The translations under genes were made by a program, and so were the position numbers. The notes beneath the pieces were generated by a model. It made no database searches. It was not told the origin of the DNA and was given only the letters and a program-made list of their open reading frames with translations. This document shows positions 58,326-64,000 of a stretch of DNA of 64,000 bases, piece after piece. Source of the DNA: Maratus speciosus (Eukaryota; Arthropoda; Arachnida; Araneae; Salticidae); NCBI GenBank assembly GCA_963932465.1, contig OZ010791.1, forward strand, positions 155,417,915 to 155,481,914, written 5' to 3'. The first letter of the stretch is position 1, and the number at the start of each line of letters is the position of its first letter.

Positions 58326-58857
58326 ATCATATTTCTTGTGTGCAAGCGGTCCTTTCTGAACCACGAGTACATATAAAATATTTATTCGATCATTTTTCTT
58401 AGAATTCCTTTGAATTTAACTTGAGCTCCCGTAAGCTGCGGAGTGGAACGAACGAAGAAAACGAACAAATTAGCGATTCTGAAGCTTTTGAATGTTTTTC
58501 AAAAGGTTTGGCTTAGCTGGAGCAGCAGAAAGATTGTGATACTGGCGAACTAATAATATTTAAAAACTTCGTGACAAGAGTTTGAAAGGAAAGGCAATCG
58601 AAACTGCGACAAACAAAACATTGTTTCAAACCCTTGTGAAATATGTAAAAGGTACTTAATTTCAAAATTAAAGCTCAGGTAATATATTCTTGTTTCTATT
58701 GCTTTATTTTTATTAAGCACTTGTTACCATAATAAGAAATAGCGCATATATTTCTCCTTAATCTTGAAATTGAAGCATTCTCGATTATCCGAAAATTGCG
58801 ATTTTCCGAAAGAGGATCAGTCAGTCCCAATTACTTCGTATAATCGAGGTTCTACTG
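58184..58857 (+). mobile_element. pogo/Tigger-type element, TA target, decayed
   Basis: Ends cagtagaacc...ctcggttaacc and, reversed, cagtagaacctcgattatacg, with TA on both sides (58182-58183, 58858-58859): the pogo/Tigger signature. Interior 58440-58630 on the plus strand translates to a transposase-like C-terminal piece (SDSEAFECFSKGLAWLEQQKDCDT...), the rest is deleted. Long T-run 58291-58320. Confidence 0.8.
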
Positions 58858-58860
58858 TAA

Positions 58861-59491
58861 TTTGAATTTTGTACAATAATACATTTTAAGATTAATTCGC
58901 AATGTCATTTCTTGTTTTTGAATTGCATGCTAAAATGGTGTCTTAGAGTTCTCGTGAGGAACAGGCCTTTCACTACCCCTAGCCTAAAGGAAGAATTAAA
59001 AAATAAAATAAACTATACGTTCTAATTTCAGACTATCCCCTAATCTGATTTATAGTGATTTTTTAGCATAATTTAAAAATTTTAATAACCCGGAGCTAAG
59101 TATCAACATAAATTTAGTTATCAATTAGATGTCAGTATGCAAAAAAATTTTATGGGAACAACAGTTGTTTTCAGATATTTCAACTAATTAAAATGTAGCT
59201 AATTAAATAAATCATCAAAAGCATATGCAGCTTTCCCACAATAATGGAGTGAAACAGTTGCTTGAAAACCTTGAAACAATTTATTACACTTCTGAAAAAC
59301 ATAGGCTTCAAAATTCTGTTCCTTTTCTACCATAATATATTTACATAAGTAATCATATTTCAATTTTTAGACTTTACAACTATTCAAAATGTATGTATTT
59401 TGTAAGGCCACCCCCCCCCCCCACCCCCTAAAAACAAAACAAAACAAACAAATTTAAACTTATGCTATGTAGTTAATTCACATTAAGGGGG
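58861..59491. other. AT-rich stretch, no gene
   Basis: C-run at 59409-59427 and (aaaac)n after it. Nothing else recognised. Confidence 0.45.
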
Positions 59492-59921
59492 CTGGTTACC
59501 CAGCTTCCGGTTTCCCCTCACTAATGTAAAGTCTATGGACATTTGATGCATTCGTATATTTAAAATATCTCCTCGGGAAATTCATATTTTGAACTTCTAT
59601 TTTTTGAGAACACTTCCTAAAAGATATCTCTTTTTTTTTTTTAGTTCTCAAAATATTTCTAAAATATAGATTTAATTTTATAGGAAGTGTTAAAATCTTA
59701 CTCACAGTTCGCCCGCTTTTAACACATATAATATTAAATTCAGCATAGATTTTAGAAATATTTTGAAAACTAAAAAAAAAGGAGACATCCTTTAAGAAGA
59801 GTACACAGAAAATAAGATGTTAAAAATATGAATTTTCCGAGAAGATATTTTAAATATACGAATGCATCAAAAGTCCATAGACTTAGCATTACGGAGGAGA
59901 ATTCCAAAGCTGAGTGACCAG
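59492..59921. mobile_element. Fold-back MITE, about 430 bp
   Basis: ctggttacccagcttcc at left, reverse ctggtcactcagctttgg at right. Inverted similarity extends for about 190 bp on each side (aagtctatggac, gatgcattcgtatatttaaaatatctcc), leaving a short unpaired middle near 59715. Confidence 0.7.
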
Positions 59922-59959
59922 TGACTTAATGGAATGAAATACACTGCAAATAGAAGCGT

Positions 59960-60180
59960 CTTAAATTTAGACACATATGTGACTGAAAAAGAATTTTAGA
60001 CACTTAAGTGTCTTAATCTGAAAATTCAGACATTATAGATGTCTTAATTTAAGATACATAAGTGTCTTACTATGACCATGGTGTAAACGAACTGAGAATA
60101 ATGTCTAAAATATCCGCAAACGTCTTATTTTAAGACACTTCATTGCTTTAAACGTGTCTTAATTTAAGACGGTTTGATTC
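59960..60180. repeat. Cluster of taagacact / agtgtctta words
   Basis: At least eight copies of the 9-10 bp word in both orientations within 220 bp (for example 59999-60013, 60038-60050, 60057-60070, 60122-60139, 60150-60171). Probably a degenerate palindromic minisatellite or MITE end. Confidence 0.55.
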
Positions 60181-60194
60181 TTCCGACGCAATAA

Positions 60195-60210
60195 CCACCA
60201 GGGGGCACTA
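60195..60210 (+). promoter_or_regulatory. CTCF-like motif
   Basis: ccaccagggggcacta fits the CTCF core consensus CCASYAGRKGGCR at every position except for the exact downstream bases. Single site, no proof of binding. Confidence 0.3.
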
Positions 60211-61200
60211 GCACTCCCAGTTGCGCATGCGTTTTAGATGTCTTCGTTCGAAGTGGTATACGTTGGAATTCAAACAAAGTTTTTTTTTATGTACGCGTGT
60301 ATTTTAATTCGTTTTTTGCGAAATGTGAAGTACTGTGATTTTAATTCGTATTAACTTGGATTATTTATTTATTGAATACATACATCTGACGTGTGTGCTC
60401 GACATCAAATGTCTCTTAGAAGCTGTCGTCGATACCAGGGCGGGATAGACACAGAACAGAAGTAGACGACGGTTGAAGATTACACCCGGAAATTCTACAA
60501 AGCGTGTGCAATGGGCTTAGTGTTAACTCGTATCAATTTATATCAATAATATTGTGTTATTCATCTTCGTCCTGTCGAAGCTGGCAAAAAAAAAAAAAAA
60601 AAAGAAACTTTTGTCTGGCGGGTCCTGTTTTTAGGATGAAACATCTCATTCTTTAAATATGGCTAGTCGGATGTATTATGGGATTACCTTTTAAACTGAT
60701 GAAAGTCTTTCTCCCTCACTGTGGTTGTGGTAGTTTTTAAAATTTCAAATCGAGGAATATTTCTTACCTCTTGCAAACAGCGATTGAAGTAAGTGTTATA
60801 ATTTCTTTATAGTACTAAAATTATTGTCTTTTATGATTTTATTTATTGTACTAAACAAAATCTTACATGAAATTTAATTAGTTTTGAATCTTTTTGCAAA
60901 AAAAACAAAAACAAAAAACAAACAAAAAAAAAAAACACTAATTCTAGAAGTATATATTTTTAAATTTATGACGTTGTCTTTTATTACAAATTATGTATTA
61001 TTTATTCTCATCTTTTTTCTCAAATTTAAAGTAATAACATCACTAAAAAACAGACATATTTAAAAGTTAAGTTCATTCTCTTGTTTTGCTTTGTTTTCAA
61101 TATGGCAGTTCTTAGTTTCAATTTCAATGGCTAATGCTTATCTCATACTCGACCACAAGGAAATAGAAAAAAAAAACTTTGAAAGATCTCCTAAAGTTTT
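60211..61200. other. Mixed stretch, no gene recognised
   Basis: 60240-60560 is less AT-rich than its surroundings, but no ORF or splice structure convinces. A-runs at 60587-60603 and 60897-60936. Confidence 0.4.
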
Positions 61201-61211
61201 CTTACTTCCTA

Positions 61212-61312
61212 GCTAGGGATTACAATCCCGGATTGAGATCCCGGGATCCCGCTTTAATTTTAACCCCGAAAATCCCGGAATTTTTACTGGAAAATTCCGG
61301 GATTTTCGGGAT
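61212..61312. repeat. Transposon-end fragment with tcccggg/cccggaa inverted words
   Basis: tagggattacaatcccgg, gatcccgggatccc, aaatcccgg and its complement lie within 100 bp. tagggattacaatcccgg resembles a hAT-type end; no partner end is seen. Confidence 0.4.
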
Positions 61313-61734
61313 TGCCTTTTTTTTTTTTCCATTGAACAATATTCAGCTGAAATTAAAAAATATATTTATAAACTTTCGCTTTTGGAAAAAAAAAAAATCA
61401 ATTGATTTTCATGAAATTTATATATAGGTAATTGAAAATGAATGTTTATCTCAAGTATTTCTTAGATATATTTCTAAAGCTATTAAATCTTTTAATGTGT
61501 GAAAACTTTTGATTTGGAAACATAGAAGTAAGCCAGTGAGGAAAAAGGAAATCATTTGTTTATTTAGATTTCGCTGCATGCGTGGATTCGAAGGTCATTT
61601 TCCAATTAGACTTTACTGATACGCATCGCAAGTTTGTATCATAGTGATATCATGTGCTAACTTTTTTTTTTTTTTTTTGGCTTTATTTTGCTTTAAAGAT
61701 GTCTTGTTTAGTACCTCATAGGAATGATAACAAT

Positions 61735-62270
61735 AAGCCCATGTGGCAATATAAATTTTTAAAAAATCTAATTTTTAAATGATAAGGATTTTCACTGATT
61801 ATAATGAAAGTTTTGAACTTTTAGAGTAGGACAAGATTAAAAAACACAAAATATAAATAAACAAAATACCGAAGTAATTTTTTTCTCAATATTAACCCTT
61901 TGCACTCGAGGACTCCGGAGCGGAGCCATTTAAAATTTGTCTTCAAACTCGAGGTCTCCGCTACGGAGACAATGCAAATAATTTTGTGATACCATGTAAT
62001 CTTGGCTTTTCTAGACAGGTATCACAAAATTATTTGCATTGTCTCCGTAGCGGAGCCCTCGAGTTTGAAGACAAAATTTTAAATGGCTCCGCTCCGGAGC
62101 CCTCGAGTGCAAAGGGTAAAGTAGAATATTTATTTATTTATTCATAGTTAAATAGCTGTTGTGATTATCATCTGATATATATGTAAAATTGCCTATGTGG
62201 CAATATAAATTTTTAAAAAATCTATTTTTAAATTATATGAAGTAGAGTAGGACAAGATTATAAGAAATAT
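61735..62270. repeat. Direct repeat of about 110 bp flanking a palindromic MITE
   Basis: atgtggcaatataaattttt...aaaaaatcta and gagtaggacaagatta occur at 61740-61840 and again, shortened, at 62196-62260. An old tandem duplication into one gap of which the MITE inserted. Confidence 0.6.
61896..62116. mobile_element. 221-bp near-perfect palindromic MITE (ccctttgcactcgag ends)
   Basis: Starts after TTAA (61892-61895). Arms of about 100 bp match almost base for base, including the unusual cctccggagcggagcc and ctccgctacggag words, around a loop near 62005-62020. The right flank is taaa instead of ttaa. TTAA plus CCCTTTGC fits piggyBac-type MITEs. Confidence 0.8.
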
Positions 62271-62582
62271 ATATATTTATCCATGTACTTTAAAAGCCCT
62301 CAATAGCCCTTGCCGCTGAATTTGTCCGATAATCGGAGATGTCTGCTTTTGTGAGGTAAAAATATACAAATATGTATGCCATGCGGATTAAAAAAGTATT
62401 CGCTAAATAGATGTTTCAGAATAGCTACTCGGGAATGTCCATTAACCTCCACAACGGATACTCCCGAATGCTTTTTCAGGAAGGCTCACGTTTTCAGCAC
62501 CAGCCTTGGCGAGTTGGTGAAAGCGAGAACATTCAGCCAGATCTAACGCCAATCGTCGTCTTGTGTTTTATTTTGAACCGAA

Positions 62583-62735
62583 ATGGCGGAAGACGAACTA
62601 GAATATTTTAGAATAACAGTTCTACCTAAATTAAAGAAATATTTTCAATTATGTGTTCTAGATGAAAAGAAATCTTGTCGAAAGAATAAACGAACTCTTA
62701 TACTCTGTTTTATCAAAGGCCTTTATTACTTATGA
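62583..62735 (+). CDS. Doubtful 50-aa ORF with good start context
   Basis: aaATGgcg start in a locally less AT-rich stretch (62410-62600). The peptide begins MAEDELEYFRITVLPKLKKYFQ and ends in a stop at 62733-62735. It could be a 5' exon fragment or a repeat remnant; no family recognised. Low confidence. Confidence 0.15.
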   Translation: MAEDELEYFRITVLPKLKKYFQLCVLDEKKSCRKNKRTLILCFIKGLYYL

Positions 62736-62739
62736 TGAT

Positions 62740-63881
62740 ATAGACTAAAATTTTTATTGTTTGATTCCCTCAAAAATCTACATTTTCATTCAATTGATTA
62801 TTATTAATTACATACCTGTTAAACAAAAACTCATTACCTTCATAAATTTAGATATTTGATTTCATATAAAGATGGATTTATGGGGATGATGAATTAATGC
62901 ACTTTCAGTGCATTTTGATGTATAACGCAGATTTAAAAAAATACCTGTGGCAGAAAATTACTATATTTTCTGCCATGAAATTATATAATTAATTTAATAC
63001 CAAATCATTCTGCAGAAATAGTCCCCAAAGTCGAGTGAAAATAGGCCAAACCAGGGGGGGGGGGGGAAACAAACCTATCACACCCCCAACCAGGGTGTTT
63101 AAGAAATTGCCTTTTTAATGTCAGATGAAATTCTTAAGAGGAGGTGGGGGAGAAGGAATATTGAATGACTATCTTTTGTTACTTCAAAGTAACAAATAAA
63201 ATCACTGGAGAAATTTTCAAACTGTGTATGGTAGTGAGGGGCTGTAGATTAAATAGTTAAATTCATCAATTAACAAATAGAAAAAACAAGCCAAAAAATT
63301 AAAAACTTTTGGGGGCGATGAAACAAAAACAAGCTTTTCTTTTTTTCGGAGAGGGGGGCAGAATTTGAATAATTTGTTCTTTACTTACAGTTACTTCAAA
63401 GTAATAAATAGGACAGAAATTTTTTAAAAATGTAAAGAATTGCGTGTGCACAACAGATTAATCCTGATTTTTTCCCCTTATCTTTCATTCTATTTATTTC
63501 TTTTTCTTTTTTTATGCTAAATTATTTATTTGTTATTTGAAAATCAATAGATATAGCAAAACAATAAATTTTATGCACTGTTATGGATAAGCGAAGAGAT
63601 AGTTAACATTTCAGACACAATTTTAACTAATCTTTTCTGCAAGGCAACAATGAATTTTAAATGGTCAAAAAATAGTGTGCTGGAGAAGAGGGTGGGGGGG
63701 GGGGGGAGAGAAAATTCGAAATGGGAGGTTGCCTCAGACGATTTATTATTATTTTATCGCCACTTCAACTTAATAAATAGTGCAATATGTGTGCAGAATG
63801 ACGAAAAATGGAGTGTGTGTGTGTAGGGGGGGGGGGGGGGAGAATTTCATTCGAGAGAACAATTTAGATTTATTCAAATAC
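62740..63881. other. AT-rich stretch with G-runs and a loose repeat, no gene
   Basis: G-runs at 63054-63066, 63694-63706 and 63826-63841. The phrase (a)cttcaaagtaa(c/t)aaata with a preceding G-rich segment recurs near 63183, 63393 and 63764, so this may be a degenerate repeat. Confidence 0.4.
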
Positions 63882-64000
63882 AGTCAAACCTCGTTAACAT
63901 GAACCTCAAGGGGAAGGAAATTTTTGTTCATGTTATCCGTAGTTCATGCTATCAGTAACAAAAAAAATCCTGATTAAAAAAATTTGAGAAAAATGCATAT
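63882..64000. mobile_element. Left end of a pogo-like element, cut by the window edge
   Basis: cagtcaaacctcgttaacatgaac follows TA at 63880-63881, and the words gttcatgttatc and gttcatgctatc follow. Ends of this form are typical of pogo/Tigger-type elements; the right end is outside. Confidence 0.5.

Overview
The window looks like AT-rich, gene-poor nuclear DNA of an animal, most likely an arthropod. This rests on the mix of Tc1, mariner, pogo, hAT-like and TTAA-site DNA transposons, tRNA-derived SINE-like units, one spliced terminal exon, and a Polinton/Maverick-type virus-like element. A chelicerate is my guess only. No bacterial genes, CRISPR array or rRNA gene is seen.

Layout. 1-5504 and 12221-14712 are one tandem satellite (205-bp unit, about 39 copies), split by a 6.7-kb inverted-repeat element (5505-12220). 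That element carries a palindromic tRNA-like unit and a 1.9-kb hAT-type insertion. 14713-15489 is a diverged inverted pair of satellite units around a tRNA-like sequence, so the satellite probably grew out of a transposon end. 16057-19196 is a dead Tc1-like transposase cut in two by a 2.1-kb hAT-like element. 20 to 33 kb is a patchwork of MITEs, many of one family (TTAA target, GGCTGTTCT ends), and minisatellites.

33536-44895 is the highlight: an 11,360-bp, almost perfectly palindromic Polinton-like element with canonical AG...CT ends and a 6-bp target duplication (TGTGCA). Each arm carries, from the outside in, a 49-codon membrane ORF, an integrase with chromodomain, a probable penton-like capsid protein, a small basic protein, the major capsid protein, an adenain-like cysteine protease, a packaging ATPase and two small proteins. 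The half that should hold DNA polymerase B is absent; the arms meet tail-to-tail around a 27-bp loop. The single target duplication says the palindrome integrated as one unit. The arms have since diverged and carry different lesions; one ATPase frame break is shared.

45 to 48.8 kb holds more MITEs, a dead mariner-like transposase with a nested hAT-like element, and a second palindromic tRNA-like insertion. 48.8-56.4 kb is mostly unique AT-rich DNA that I read as the long 3' UTR of a minus-strand gene, whose last coding exon (56383-56549) encodes a probable GPI-anchor signal. 56.5-64 kb would be intron of that gene with further transposons (a 4-bp-target element, a pogo/Tigger relic and palindromic MITEs).
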